Shown piece after piece: positions 52,137-61,110 of a stretch of 64,000 bases of DNA; within the stretch, counting starts at the first letter, position 1; the number at the start of each line of letters is the position of its first letter. The stretch is from assembly GCF_900167435.1 (NCBI RefSeq), contig NZ_FUWS01000004.1, positions 62,001 to 126,000 of the forward strand, read 5' to 3'. The position numbers and the translations under genes are program-made. The notes under the pieces were generated by a model. It did no database searches and was not told where the DNA came from. It saw only the letters and a list, made by a program, of their open reading frames with translations. Origin of the DNA: Marinactinospora thermotolerans DSM 45154 (GTDB lineage Bacteria > Actinomycetota > Actinomycetes > Streptosporangiales > Streptosporangiaceae).

Positions 52137-53090
52137 TCAGGCACCCGCGAAGGCGTCCGCGTGCTCCCGGGTCCACTTCTCGAACGAGGTGACGTCGAGC
52201 CCCAGGGCCCGGGCGTGTTCGGGGCGTCCCACCTGGGGGACCGCGTTCATCCAGTCGTGGCCGACGCCCGCCGGGTGCAGGCCTGCGGCGTGGGCCTCCT
52301 CCAAGGTCATGTCCGGCACCTCCAGGCGCAGGCCCAGCACCTCCGACAAGGTCCGGGTGATCTCGGCCATCGACAGGTGGTCGCCGGCCAGTTCCAGCTC
52401 CAGGCGATGGAACCGCTCGGGGTCGGCGATGGCGGCTGCCGCGGTCGCGCCGATGTCGGCCACCGCCACGAGCGCCAGGCGCGTCGCGGGCTTGATGACG
52501 GTGACGAGTCCCCCCTCGATCCCCCGGGGGAACAGGAACCTGTTGGCGGGCAGGAAGTTCTCCATGAAGGTCCCGGGGCAGATGATCGTCCACCGGGGGA
52601 AGCCCGCCTCACGCACCCGTGCCTGGATCGCCGCCTTGGCGGTGAGCACCGGTCCCACCGTCGCGTCCCACCGCCCCTCGGCCCACCCCGGGGCCAGGGT
52701 GCGGGCGTCGGCGCCGGAGATGGAGGTGTGCACGAACTGCGGGACCCCGGCGGTCCGCGCCGCCGCGATCAGGTTCGTGCCCTGCACCACCTCCCCCTCG
52801 ACCCCTCCGGACGCCGGGTCGGGCCGCTGCACCGAGAACACCGCCCGGGCGCCCCGGGCGGCCCGGACCAGGGAGTCGCGGTCATCAAGGTCTCCGACCA
52901 CCGTTTCGGCGCCCAGTGCCGCGATCGCCCTGGCCGGGGCGGATCCGGGATCACGGACCAGGGCCCGAACGGGCACCCCGGCCGCGAGCAGGGCGCGGGC
53001 GGCGGCGCCGCCCTGCTGTCCGGTCGCCCCGGTGACCAGGACCGGCCGGTCATCGGTGCTGAGCGGGCGGGGTCCGGGGATCTCCGGCAT
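52137..53090 (-). CDS. NmrA-like / NAD(P)-binding oxidoreductase
   Basis: A 317-residue atypical SDR: VLVTGATGQQGGAAARALLA (Rossmann GATGxxG), RALVRDP, ETVVGDLDDRDSLVRAARGA, AVFSVQ, VHTSISGAD, then a C-terminal substrate domain. The TGATGxQG loop and VRDP following strand 2 are the marks of NmrA/HSCARG-like NADP(H)-binding redox sensors. ATG 53090. It is divergent from a TetR gene with two palindromes between them, so it is induced when the repressor is released. Physiological role unknown. Confidence 0.9.
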   Translation of the reverse strand: MPEIPGPRPLSTDDRPVLVTGATGQQGGAAARALLAAGVPVRALVRDPGSAPARAIAALGAETVVGDLDDRDSLVRAARGARAVFSVQRPDPASGGVEGEVVQGTNLIAAARTAGVPQFVHTSISGADARTLAPGWAEGRWDATVGPVLTAKAAIQARVREAGFPRWTIICPGTFMENFLPANRFLFPRGIEGGLVTVIKPATRLALVAVADIGATAAAAIADPERFHRLELELAGDHLSMAEITRTLSEVLGLRLEVPDMTLEEAHAAGLHPAGVGHDWMNAVPQVGRPEHARALGLDVTSFEKWTREHADAFAGA

Positions 53091-53114
53091 CGTGCCTCCA
53101 GAACAGGAACCTAT

Positions 53115-53168
53115 AAACGGCGGGGCCCGCCGTTTTGTGCCGCTAACATAACGGCGGGGTCCGCCGTT
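53115..53168. promoter_or_regulatory. Two TetR operators, AACGGCGG-n3-CCGCCGTT
   Basis: 53115-53135 is AAACGGCGG-GGC-CCGCCGTTT (9-bp arms) and 53150-53168 is AACGGCGG-GGT-CCGCCGTT (8-bp arms). Their centres are 34 bp apart. They fill the 131-bp divergent gap and give almost identical half-sites. Confidence 0.88.
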
Positions 53169-53221
53169 TGGCAACGGGTCCGGATCGCACCGGGCCGGCG
53201 GGCGGCACGAAAGGAGTCGAC

Positions 53222-53785
53222 ATGGCGGTGACCAAACGGGCCGACGCCCGGCGCAACCACGCGCGCATCCTCGAAGTCGCCGAGGCGGAGGTCGCCGAGC
53301 ACGGGGCGAACGCCTCGCTGGAACAGATCGCCCGGGTGGCCGGCGTGGGATCGGCCACCGTGCGCAGGCACTTCCCCGGCCGCCGCGAACTGCTCCAGGC
53401 GGTCTTCGCGCGGCGGATCGAGGCGCTGGCGGCCCTGGCCGCGGAACTCGCCGACACCGCCGACGCGCGCGCGGCCCTGACGCGGTGGCTGGAGGCGTTC
53501 ACCGACTACGCGTCCTCGGCGCGGGGGATGGCCGAGGCCCTGGTGGCGGAGGGGCTCGTGGACACCGACGACACGGAGGCCTGTTCGGCCAGGCTCACGG
53601 CCGCCGTCGCCCCGCTGCTGCACCGCGCCGCACGGGACGGTGCGGCGGCCCCGGAAGCGACCCCGGCGGACCTGGTGACCCTGGTGACCGGGATAGCCCT
53701 GGCGACCGAGGGCCGTGCGGACGCCGCCGGGGAGGCGCGGCGGCTGCTGCGGCTGACCCTGGCGGGGATCCAGACCCCGGCCTGA
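53222..53785 (+). CDS. TetR/AcrR family regulator of the NmrA-like gene
   Basis: A 187-residue TetR protein: KRADARRNHARILEVAEAEV, then ASLEQIARVAGVGSATVRRH and FPGRRELLQAVFARRIEALA. The C-terminal half is helical with a short GIQTPA end. ATG 53222 follows AAAGGAG. It is divergent from the NmrA-like gene, with the two CGG-type palindromes in between, the standard single-target autoregulated pair. Confidence 0.92.
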   Translation: MAVTKRADARRNHARILEVAEAEVAEHGANASLEQIARVAGVGSATVRRHFPGRRELLQAVFARRIEALAALAAELADTADARAALTRWLEAFTDYASSARGMAEALVAEGLVDTDDTEACSARLTAAVAPLLHRAARDGAAAPEATPADLVTLVTGIALATEGRADAAGEARRLLRLTLAGIQTPA

Positions 53786-53943
53786 CCGGATTGCGGCTCC
53801 CCGGAGTCCGTCCGTTCCCGGACCTCGGGCATACCTTGGGGTCGTTGAGCAGGAGTCGGACGCCCTCACGCCCGTGGCCACCCCGGCCCCTGGTCGGGCC
53901 CGGGTGCTCACATCTCGTCGTCGGCCGCTGCCCCGATCCCGGG

Positions 53944-54025
53944 GACGGCGAGCCGCGCGGGAGGCCGATGCGAAGACGGCGCGAGACGGCGAGCCGCGCG
54001 GGAGGCCGATGCGAAGACGGCGCGA
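53944..54025. repeat. Tandem duplication, two 41-bp units
   Basis: A 41-bp unit beginning GACGGCGAGCCGCGCGGGAG is repeated exactly end to end (53944-53984, 53985-54025) just before the stop of the winged-helix gene. Probably replication slippage. Confidence 0.8.
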
Positions 54026-54037
54026 GAGGAAATGAGG

Positions 54038-54616
54038 TCAGGCGGCGGGTCCGGGCGAGGTGTCGGAGTGGCGGCGGGCGGTGTCGCCGGAGGACAGCAG
54101 TGGAAAGATCCGGGTGATCGCGGCCACCGGGGCGGCACCCTCGGGGCGGGCCGAGGGACGCCATTCGCGATCCTGGTAGCGGGCCAGCAGCGCGCGCACC
54201 GCGGTGGCGACCTCGCCCATCTCCTCAGGGGTCAGGTAGACCACGGCACTGAAGGCCTCCTCGCCCCACCCATGGGGGGCCTGGTCGCGGTGGGCCAGCC
54301 AATGGCGCCAACTGGCGTCCTCCAGCCCGCGTTCCAGCGACCCGAACTCCTCGCCGGGGGCGGGGGTGGTGTGCCGCCCGGCGCGGAGCCGCCACGGCCG
54401 GGAGCGCCCCGGCGCGTTGGGCACCTCCTCGACCACGCCGTGCTCGGCCAGCCTGCGGAGGTGGAACGAGCACAGTCCCGAACTGGCCCCGATGCGCCGG
54501 GCCGCCTCGGTGGCCGTGACGGTCCCCGCCTCCTCCAGCAGTTCCAGCAGGGCGGCGCGCACCGGGTGCCGGGCCAGCCCGGCACGGGCGCGGGAGGTCT
54601 TTTCATCCTCGCTCAC
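54038..54616 (-). CDS. Winged-helix (ArsR-like) transcriptional regulator
   Basis: A 192-residue regulator: HPVRAALLELLEEAGTVTAT, then EAARRIGASSGLCSFHLRRL and AEHGVVEEVPNAPGRSRPWR form an ArsR/HTH_20-type winged helix at residues 10-85. The rest is helical with VVYLTPEEMGEVATAVRALL and the ligand-domain-like EWRPSARPEGAAPVAAITRI seen in this actinobacterial group. GTG 54616 (VSEDEK) is preferred to a TTG further upstream. It is divergent from the peptide deformylase gene. Target unknown; its own promoter region overlaps the deformylase leader. Confidence 0.85.
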   Translation of the reverse strand: MSEDEKTSRARAGLARHPVRAALLELLEEAGTVTATEAARRIGASSGLCSFHLRRLAEHGVVEEVPNAPGRSRPWRLRAGRHTTPAPGEEFGSLERGLEDASWRHWLAHRDQAPHGWGEEAFSAVVYLTPEEMGEVATAVRALLARYQDREWRPSARPEGAAPVAAITRIFPLLSSGDTARRHSDTSPGPAA

Positions 54617-54702
54617 TTTGCAAAGGGTGATACCTTCCAAAGGTCGTGTCAAGCGGGGCCGCGTCCGCGGCGGCCGAGATTCTTCGAAAGACGAGCGAAG
54701 CG

Positions 54703-55383
54703 ATGTCCGAGCAGCACGTGTCCGACCAGCCGGCCGAGCCCCAGGTCCGGGTGCAGGGCGAACCCGTGGACTCCTACCCCGAGATGGCGCCGGAAGCCGC
54801 GCGCGGCGAGGTCCGCCGGGTCACCGTGGTGGGGGAGGAGGTGCTGCACCGGCGCAACGCCGACGTCACCGAGTTCGGGACGCCCGAGCTGTCCAAGCTG
54901 ATCGACGACATGTTCCTGACGATGTATGTGGCCGAGGGCGTGGGGCTGGCCGCCAACCAGGTCGGTGTGGACCTGCGGGTGTTCGTCTACGACTGCCCCG
55001 ACGACGAGGGAGTCCGCCACGTCGGGCACGTCGTCAACCCGGTCCTGGACGAGCGTGACCCCGACGAGGGCGGACTGGAGGTAGAGAACGAGGGGTGCCT
55101 CTCGGTCCCGGGACCGCACGCCGAGCTGGCCCGCGCCGGGCGGGCCGTGGTCCGCGGCTTCGACAAGGACGGAACGCCCATCGTGGTGGAGGGAACCGGG
55201 TACTTCGCGCGCTGCCTTCAGCACGAGACCGACCACACCCTCGGCCGCCTCTACATCGACCGGCTGCCCAAGCGCGAGCGCAAGAAGGTGCTCAAGCAGA
55301 TGAACGAGATGAAGAACGACGTCTTCGCGCGCCGCGAGGCCAACGCGCAGGCCCTGGCCTCGGGGGAGACCAATCCGAGCTAG
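54703..55383 (+). CDS. def: Peptide deformylase
   Basis: A 226-residue deformylase carrying all three motifs: [10 protein letters not shown] (motif 1), EGCLSVPG (motif 2, metal Cys) and QHETDHTLG (motif 3, HExxH variant with the catalytic Glu and two metal His). It removes the N-formyl group from new proteins; Fe2+ or Zn2+ enzyme. N-terminal extension of about 40 residues ([20 protein letters not shown]) and a lysine-rich C-terminal helix. Start ATG 54703 is chosen; a GTG at 54646 gives an unconserved extension. No methionyl-tRNA formyltransferase gene is adjacent, so this may be a second, stand-alone deformylase copy. Confidence 0.92.
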   Translation: MSEQHVSDQPAEPQVRVQGEPVDSYPEMAPEAARGEVRRVTVVGEEVLHRRNADVTEFGTPELSKLIDDMFLTMYVAEGVGLAANQVGVDLRVFVYDCPDDEGVRHVGHVVNPVLDERDPDEGGLEVENEGCLSVPGPHAELARAGRAVVRGFDKDGTPIVVEGTGYFARCLQHETDHTLGRLYIDRLPKRERKKVLKQMNEMKNDVFARREANAQALASGETNPS

Positions 55384-55760
55384 CCGCCGCGGGCGAGACG
55401 CCCGCGGACCGGCACCGGCTCGGGACGGGGCGACACAGCGCCGCGCTGTGTGGAGCTGCACCAGGCGTCCAGGGCACGGCCGGCCGGGGCCGCTGGGAGG
55501 GAGAGGGCGGTCGGCCCGCTTCCCGGCACATCGAGGGCTTTCCGCGTCGAAGCGACGCGCCGCGACCGCTCGAAGCCGGTGACGGGCTCGACCGGTCCGG
55601 CCGGCACGGCCCCTCCGCCTTCCCGGACCCCCGGGGCATCACGGCGCCGCGCGCCTCGATGCCGCGCCGGGCGGGTGAGATCGGCGGTCCACCATGGTTC
55701 ACCTCCATGCGAAGGGGTAGAAGGCCTCCTTGCACTTACGTCTCTTCTTCGGAGGACGTC
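55384..55760. other. 377-bp intergenic region
   Basis: No supported gene. A possible stress-sigma (SigB-like) promoter, GTTC at 55697-55700, 14-bp spacer, GGGTAG at 55715-55720, lies 41 bp before the DUF4383 start. It is a weak match, reported because DUF4383-type proteins are often stress-induced. Confidence 0.4.
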
Positions 55761-56231
55761 ATGGCGGATCGCATCGGAACGGGTAGGGGAAGCGGAATCG
55801 GTCGGACGCGCCGAAGTCTCGCTCAGACCTTCGCCGCGATCGTGGGAGCGGTGTTCCTTCTCGTGGGGATCCTCGGCTTCATCCCAGGAATCACCACGAA
55901 CTACGACATGATGGAGATAGCCGGTCACCACTCCGAGGCCAAGCTGCTCGGTCTGTTCCAGGTGTCGGTGTTGCACAACATCGTCCACCTGCTGTTCGGC
56001 ATCGTGGGCCTGGCCACCGCGGCGGTCGGCGCCGCCGCCGCGCGGATGTACCTGCTCATCGGCGGCATCATCTACCTGCTGCTGTGGCTGTACGGGCTGG
56101 CCATCGACCACGAGAGCGCGGCCAACTTCGTCCCGCTCAACAACGCCGACAACTGGCTGCACCTCATCCTGGGCCTGGGCATGATCGCCCTGTGGTATCT
56201 CGCGCGGCCCGCTCGCGACGTGCGCGCCTGA
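55761..56231 (+). CDS. DUF4383 membrane protein
   Basis: A 156-residue membrane protein: RSLAQTFAAIVGAVFLLVGI then LGFIPGITTNYDMMEIAGHH, EAKLLGLFQVSVLHNIVHLL, FGIVGLATAA, and VPLNNADNWLHLILGLGMIA. This is the DUF4383 pattern (GLFxVNxxHNxVHLLxG). Four helices; function unknown. ATG 55761 follows CGGAGGACGTC. A hairpin terminator follows immediately. Confidence 0.92.
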   Translation: MADRIGTGRGSGIGRTRRSLAQTFAAIVGAVFLLVGILGFIPGITTNYDMMEIAGHHSEAKLLGLFQVSVLHNIVHLLFGIVGLATAAVGAAAARMYLLIGGIIYLLLWLYGLAIDHESAANFVPLNNADNWLHLILGLGMIALWYLARPARDVRA

Positions 56232-56236
56232 GACCT

Positions 56237-56262
56237 GTGGGCGGCGGGTTACCGCCGCCCAC
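56237..56262. terminator. Bidirectional terminator, 11-bp stem
   Basis: GTGGGCGGCGG (56237-56247), loop GTTA, perfect complement 56252-56262, between convergent genes. Confidence 0.8.
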
Positions 56263-56271
56263 CACACCCGT

Positions 56272-57417
56272 TCAGGCCGACACCCGATCATCGCCCCCCA
56301 CCGCGCTCAGGCCGCCGACGGTCACCCGCGCGAGTTCCTGCACCACGTCTTGGAGGCGGCCCCGACGGGCGAACGCGGCGCGCTGGCGCCGGGCGGCGCC
56401 ACCGGTGCGGCGTAGCGTCGCCAAGACGTCCTCGGCGAAGTCCAGGTCACCGGCCGCGACCAGGGCGGGGCGGGTGGTGTTGACCAGGGTGCGCAGCGCG
56501 GTGTGCACCGGTGTGAGCTCGCCGGTGGCCGGGTTCACGCAGTCGCCTTCCAGGCCGTCGCGGGCGGCCCGCCACAGTTGCGCGCGCAACACCGCCGAGC
56601 TCAGGTCGGGGGCGGGGCGGCCGGCGGCGGCCGCGTCGAGGAAGGTCGTGACCAGTCCGCGGATCAGCACCGCGACGAGCGTGGCCTCCTCCGCGGTGGC
56701 CGACACGTCGCAGATACGCACTTCCAGCGTGGGATGGCGATCCGACAGCCGCGCGTCCCAGTGGACCATGTTGCGGTCCAGGGCCGCCCCGGTGCTCAGC
56801 AGCGCGTCGACGCTCTCCTCGTAGTGCTGCACCGAGTGGAAGAACGGCGGTGGCGCGGCCGAGGGCAGCGTCGACCAGCGCACGTGGCGCCAGCTGGCGT
56901 AGGTGGTGTCGGCGCCGTCCCCGAAGGGGGAGTTGGCGGTCAGGGCCAGCAGAACCGGCAGCCAGGGCCGCAGGTGGTTGAGCACCTGGACGCCGGTCTC
57001 ACGGTCGGGGATCGCGACGTGGACGTGGCAGCCACAGGTGTAGCCCGCGGTGAGCAGCGGTCCCAGGTTGTCGCGCATCCGCTCGTAGCGGGGACCCACG
57101 CTGACCAGGTCGCGGTCGCTCTCCCCTCGAAGGGGCGCCCCCACGGCGGCGAGCCGCAGGCCGCGTCCCCGCGCGGAGGCGGCCAGCCGTCGGCGCAGCC
57201 CTCGCAGCTCCCCCAGCAGTTCGTCGGCGTCGTGGCTCACCGGTGAGGCGCTCTCCACCTGGCAGCGCCCCAGTTCCTGCTGGACCTCGCCGCTGCCCTC
57301 GGTCGCCTGGGTCAGCACCTCCGGACCGAGCTCGGCGAGGTCTCCGTTGTCGTCGAGGAGGAGGAACTCCTCCTCGACCCCCATCGTCGGCACGTCCGTG
57401 CGGCCGTCCTCGCCCAT
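56272..57417 (-). CDS. Carboxylate-amine ligase, YbdK/GCS2 type
   Basis: A 381-residue member of the GCS2 glutamate-cysteine ligase family (YbdK type): PTMGVEEEFLLLDDNGDLAE at the start, then QQELGRCQVESASPVSHDAD, GCHVHVAIPDRETGVQVLNH, RPWLPVLLALTANSPFGDGA and HPTLEVRICDVSATAEEATL. These carry the ATP- and Glu-binding residues. In actinobacteria the family includes EgtA-like and mycothiol-related side branches, but most YbdK proteins form gamma-glutamyl amides of uncertain use. ATG 57417 is the start; a longer in-frame extension is not conserved. Confidence 0.88.
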   Translation of the reverse strand: MGEDGRTDVPTMGVEEEFLLLDDNGDLAELGPEVLTQATEGSGEVQQELGRCQVESASPVSHDADELLGELRGLRRRLAASARGRGLRLAAVGAPLRGESDRDLVSVGPRYERMRDNLGPLLTAGYTCGCHVHVAIPDRETGVQVLNHLRPWLPVLLALTANSPFGDGADTTYASWRHVRWSTLPSAAPPPFFHSVQHYEESVDALLSTGAALDRNMVHWDARLSDRHPTLEVRICDVSATAEEATLVAVLIRGLVTTFLDAAAAGRPAPDLSSAVLRAQLWRAARDGLEGDCVNPATGELTPVHTALRTLVNTTRPALVAAGDLDFAEDVLATLRRTGGAARRQRAAFARRGRLQDVVQELARVTVGGLSAVGGDDRVSA

Positions 57418-57647
57418 CTGTTCCGTCCCGTCCTCGGGGCCCCGTCGCCACGGGGCCGAATTCGCCGGTGACGCAGTGTGGGGGCTGCGCCCCGTTGGTC
57501 GTCGGTCCCCAGGTACCCGGGGGATCAGGGGGGAAACGAGCGGCGGATGTGACGAACGGCGGGCCGCCGGCCGCGCGGAACACACCCGGTTTCCGGCATC
57601 GGCCCCCGGGTAGCGGCCGGACAGCCGAGGACGAAGGAGGCGGTCCC

Positions 57648-58139
57648 GTGGCGGAGGAGACCCACGCGAGGGCGGCGAGGGCGCCGTCGCGTCCGCGTGG
57701 CCCGCCCCTGCTCGCCGGCGTGCTGTTGGGTGTGGGCGCGGTGGCGTTCGTCGACGAGGCGGTCTTCCACCAGATCTTGCACTGGCACCATTTCTACGAT
57801 CGGGCGAGCACCGCCGCGGGGCTGGTCTCCGACGGCCTGTTCCACGCCTTCAGCTGGTTCGCCACGGTCGCCGGACTGTACCTCATGGCGCGCACGTGGC
57901 GGGAGCGGGCCTTCGACGCCCGGCGTTTCTGGGCGGGCCTGCTCGTGGGGGTGGGGGGCTTCCAGCTCTACGACGGCATCGTCAACCACAAGATCCTGCG
58001 GCTGCACCAGATCCGCTACGGCGTCGACATCCTGCCCTATGACCTGGTGTGGAACATCGTCGCGGTGCTGGTGCTGGCGGCGGGGATCGCCCTGTGGGCG
58101 GTGGGGCGGCGCCGCCCGCGCCGGTCCGGCGCGGGCTGA
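57648..58139 (+). CDS. DUF2243 membrane protein
   Basis: A 163-residue membrane protein with the DUF2243 signature: LLAGVLLGVGAVAFVDEAVF, HQILHWHHFYDRASTAAGLV, DGLFHAFSWFATVAGLYLM, GGFQLYDGIVNHKILRLHQI and YDLVWNIVAVLVLAAGIALW. Four helices; many conserved His residues suggest metal or heme-related work. GTG 57648 follows AAGGAGG. It is followed after 7 bp by the CtaG-like gene, so the two form an operon, an arrangement repeated in other genomes with high-potential respiratory genes. Confidence 0.92.
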   Translation: MAEETHARAARAPSRPRGPPLLAGVLLGVGAVAFVDEAVFHQILHWHHFYDRASTAAGLVSDGLFHAFSWFATVAGLYLMARTWRERAFDARRFWAGLLVGVGGFQLYDGIVNHKILRLHQIRYGVDILPYDLVWNIVAVLVLAAGIALWAVGRRRPRRSGAG

Positions 58140-58146
58140 GGCGGCC

Positions 58147-58935
58147 ATGCATCATCCGCCGACCGGGCCCGGATGGGCCGACGTGGTGATCACGCTCCTG
58201 CTGGCCGTCGCGCTGGCGGGCTACACGGTGGGGCTGCTACGGCTGTGGCGGCGTGGTGTGCCCTGGCCCGTCGGCCGGTTCCTGTCATGGGTGATGGGGG
58301 TGGCCGCCGTCGGGGCGGCCCTGGTGGGGCCGGCGGCCGATGCGGCCCATCACGACTTCGCCGCCCACATGGCCGCTCACGTCCTGTTGGGGATGCTCGG
58401 CCCGCTCCTGCTGGTGCTGGCCGCGCCGGCGACGTTGGCGTTGCGCGCGCTGCCCACCCGCGCGGCCCGCCCCCTGGGACGGTTGCTGGGGTCGACCCCC
58501 ATGGGGGTGCTCGCGCATCCGGTCACCGCCGCGGTGCTCAACGTCGGCGGGCTGTGGCTGCTCTACCGCAGCGACCTGTACGCCCTCACCCTCGTTCACC
58601 CGGGCGCGCACCTGCTCGTCCACTTCCACGTGCTCGCGGCCGGCTACCTCTTCTCCTACGCGATCGTCGGGCCCGATCCGGCGCCGCACCGCCCCGGCCC
58701 GCCGACGCGGGCCGTGGTGCTCGTCTTGGCGGTGGCCGCGCACAACGTCTTGGCCAAGACCGTCTACGCCTTCCCGCCCACCGGGGTCCCCGTGGACCAG
58801 GCGCGTGAGGGGGGCCTGGTGATGTACTACGCCGGCGCGCCCGTGGAGATCGCGCTCATCGTGGTGCTGTGCCACCGCTGGCTGGGCCCGGCGGCCCGGT
58901 CGCGGGCCGCCGGGCGGGTCATGGCGCGCGGCTGA
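58147..58935 (+). CDS. Cytochrome c oxidase assembly protein, CtaG/Caa3 type
   Basis: A 262-residue membrane protein of the caa3_CtaG family: ADAAHHDFAAHMAAHVLLGM (conserved His array), LLVLAAPATLALRALPTRAA, VLAHPVTAAVLNVGGLWLLY, VHPGAHLLVHFHVLAAGYLF and FPPTGVPVDQAREGGLVMYY. The family delivers copper for the CuB centre of cytochrome oxidase. ATG 58147. Operon partner of DUF2243; no oxidase subunit gene is nearby. Confidence 0.9.
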   Translation: MHHPPTGPGWADVVITLLLAVALAGYTVGLLRLWRRGVPWPVGRFLSWVMGVAAVGAALVGPAADAAHHDFAAHMAAHVLLGMLGPLLLVLAAPATLALRALPTRAARPLGRLLGSTPMGVLAHPVTAAVLNVGGLWLLYRSDLYALTLVHPGAHLLVHFHVLAAGYLFSYAIVGPDPAPHRPGPPTRAVVLVLAVAAHNVLAKTVYAFPPTGVPVDQAREGGLVMYYAGAPVEIALIVVLCHRWLGPAARSRAAGRVMARG

Positions 58936-59162
58936 CCCGCCGCGCCCCTAGGTTTCGAGGCTGTCCGCCGTGGCGGCGCCGGCGTCCACCCGGACCCGGC
59001 CGGATCACGGGAACGCCCCATCCCCCCGGGGAGGAGGGAGGGGCCGCGGACACCGTGGCGGCGCCGGTCACGGGGCCGGCCGCGGCGATCTCCGCGGTTT
59101 CGAAACGGCGGCGGCCCCGCCCGCTCGCGCGCCGCAGGGAAGCCGGCGCGCGAGCGGACGTC

Positions 59163-60068
59163 TCACCCGTCCAAGGAACGCGAGACCCGGGCCGAGGTGT
59201 CGGCCGCGCCGCCCCGGCCGACGGGGTTGGTGCGGCGCTGCGCGGTGGCCTTCAGCCGCGCGTCCAGTTTGCGGACCTCCCGAGGCCCCATCACCCCGAT
59301 CACCGAGGGCAGGGCGCCGCGGACGAACTGCATCGCGCGCAGCCACCGCTGCCCGTAGACGTGCGGGGAGCGCCGCAGGACCCCCTCGACCAGCGCGTCC
59401 ACGGCGGGCTCCAGGGGGTTGGTGCGGTTCAGCGGCCACGGCAGCCGGGAACGCAGCTCACGCAGCTCGTCGTCCTCGTCCGCGCCCCGCACCATGTCGG
59501 TGTCGGTCCAGCTCAGGTAGCCCACTCCCACACCGACCCCGTGGTGGGCCACCTCGGAGCGCAGGACGTGCGCGAACGCCTCCACCCCGGACTTGCTGGT
59601 GCAGTAGGCCGCCATCAGCGGGGCTGGGGTGATCGCCGCCAGGGAGGCGACCTGGAGCAGGTAGCCCTTGGTGCGCAGCAGCGCCGGCAGGAAGGCGCGC
59701 GCCGTGGCGATACTGCCGAGCAGGTTGACCTCGATCACCCGGTTGAAGGCGACCGGATCGGAGTCGACGAAGGGGCCCCCGATCGCGATCCCGGCGTTGG
59801 CGACGACGATGTCGACGCGCCCGTGGCGCTCCTCCACCGCGCGGGCCACCTCGGCCAGGCCCACCCGGTCGGTGACGTCGGCCTCCCAGGAGGAGGCATC
59901 GGCCCCGCAGGCGGCGGCGTTCTTCTCCAGTTCCTCGGGTTCGAGACCGACCAGGGCGACCTGCGCGCCCCGTTCCGCCAGTCCGCGCGCCATCAACGCG
60001 CCCACGCCGCGGGCCGCACCGGTGACGACCGCGACCCGCCCTTCCAGACTCCGGCGACGACCGCTCAT
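59163..60068 (-). CDS. Short-chain dehydrogenase/reductase
   Basis: A 301-residue classical-type SDR: cofactor loop AVVTGAARGVGALMARGLAE, DVTDRVGLAE, IVVANAGIAIGGPF (NAG), catalytic Ser in LLQVASLAAITPAP, Tyr-Lys in AAYCTSKSGVEAFAHVLRSE, then LSWTDTDMV. The catalytic tetrad N-S-Y-K is complete. A C-terminal extension (RALPSVIGVMGPREVRKLDA) is typical of SDRs next to Baeyer-Villiger monooxygenases in mycobacterial-like operons. ATG 60068; it follows the alpha/beta hydrolase gene on the same strand after about 110 bp. Confidence 0.9.
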   Translation of the reverse strand: MSGRRRSLEGRVAVVTGAARGVGALMARGLAERGAQVALVGLEPEELEKNAAACGADASSWEADVTDRVGLAEVARAVEERHGRVDIVVANAGIAIGGPFVDSDPVAFNRVIEVNLLGSIATARAFLPALLRTKGYLLQVASLAAITPAPLMAAYCTSKSGVEAFAHVLRSEVAHHGVGVGVGYLSWTDTDMVRGADEDDELRELRSRLPWPLNRTNPLEPAVDALVEGVLRRSPHVYGQRWLRAMQFVRGALPSVIGVMGPREVRKLDARLKATAQRRTNPVGRGGAADTSARVSRSLDG

Positions 60069-60180
60069 GACCTGCTGCCCCTCTCCTCGTGTACTGGTGA
60101 CGCGATGGCCTCCGGCGCGGTGCCGGACGCCGTCGCCGTGGGTCGCGCGCCGTCGCGCGGCGGGTTCTGCGCGACCGGCC

Positions 60181-61110
60181 TCACGCCGCGTTCTCCGTCC
60201 GCTGGGCGCCGAGGTCGGGGTCGTGGGGATCCTCGTCCCGCAGGTGGTGGGTGACCAGGTCGGCGATGATCCCGGCCACGCGGTCGGGGGCCTCCAGCGG
60301 CGTCATGTGCCCGATGCCGGGGAGCGCGATCGGTTCGCCGCCCCGGGGCAGCAGTTCGGCCAGCCGTCGGGAGTGCACGGGAGGGGTGAGCCGGTCGGCG
60401 GTTCCCACCAGGACCACGGTGGGCAGATCGAGCTGGCGGGCGGTCCGTTCGACGTCGAGCGTGCCCAGCACGTGAGCCCAACGCGATCGCACCCGTGGGG
60501 GACAGGCCTGGACGATGCGGGCGCACAGGTCGGCGGCCTCGGGGGAGCACCCGCGCCCCATCGTTCCGTAACGCAGCAGGGCCCTGCTCAAAGGGGTGAC
60601 CGGCCCCAGCGGCAGGGGGGCCGACAGCAGCACGCGGTGGCCGAACTCGCGTAGCCGGGCCGCCCTGCCCGCGCCGGGCAGCACCAGCAGTTCGGGCATG
60701 AGCCGGGAGGCTCCGGTGCTGGCCAACAGCGCCGCGGCGGCGCGTTCGCGCACCACGGGGCGGTCCGCGGCGGCCATGATGGTCATCCCGCCCATGCTGT
60801 GTCCGGCCAGGACGGCCCGGCTTCCGGCCGGCACGCACGCCTCCAGCACCGCGCACAGGTCGTCGGCGAGCGCCGTCGTGCTGTAGCCCATGGGGCCGGT
60901 GACCGAGCTGCGGCCGTGGCCCCGCTGGTCGTAGGTGACGACGCGAAGGCCGGGGGGAAGCTCGCGCAGCACCGGCTCCCAGAAGCGGGTCGAGCAGGTC
61001 CAGCCGTGGCTGAGAACGACGGTGGGTCCGTCGTCGGGACCGTGGACCTCGACGTGCAGCAGGGCGCCGCCGCTGGAGCGGACACGCTTTTCTCGGAGGG
61101 GGGAGCTCAT
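60181..61110 (-). CDS. Alpha/beta hydrolase (esterase/lipase LipR-like)
   Basis: A 309-residue alpha/beta hydrolase: TVVLSHGWTCSTRFWEPVLR (oxyanion), VVTYDQRGHGRSS, nucleophile elbow VLAGHSMGGMTIMAAADRP, acid Asp in VVLVGTADRLTPPVHSRRLA, and base His in LPGIGHMTPLEAPDRV. The catalytic triad S-D-H is intact. ATG 61110 overlaps the stop of the monooxygenase gene (ATGA). Probable ester hydrolase acting after Baeyer-Villiger oxidation. Confidence 0.92.
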   Translation of the reverse strand: MSSPLREKRVRSSGGALLHVEVHGPDDGPTVVLSHGWTCSTRFWEPVLRELPPGLRVVTYDQRGHGRSSVTGPMGYSTTALADDLCAVLEACVPAGSRAVLAGHSMGGMTIMAAADRPVVRERAAAALLASTGASRLMPELLVLPGAGRAARLREFGHRVLLSAPLPLGPVTPLSRALLRYGTMGRGCSPEAADLCARIVQACPPRVRSRWAHVLGTLDVERTARQLDLPTVVLVGTADRLTPPVHSRRLAELLPRGGEPIALPGIGHMTPLEAPDRVAGIIADLVTHHLRDEDPHDPDLGAQRTENAA

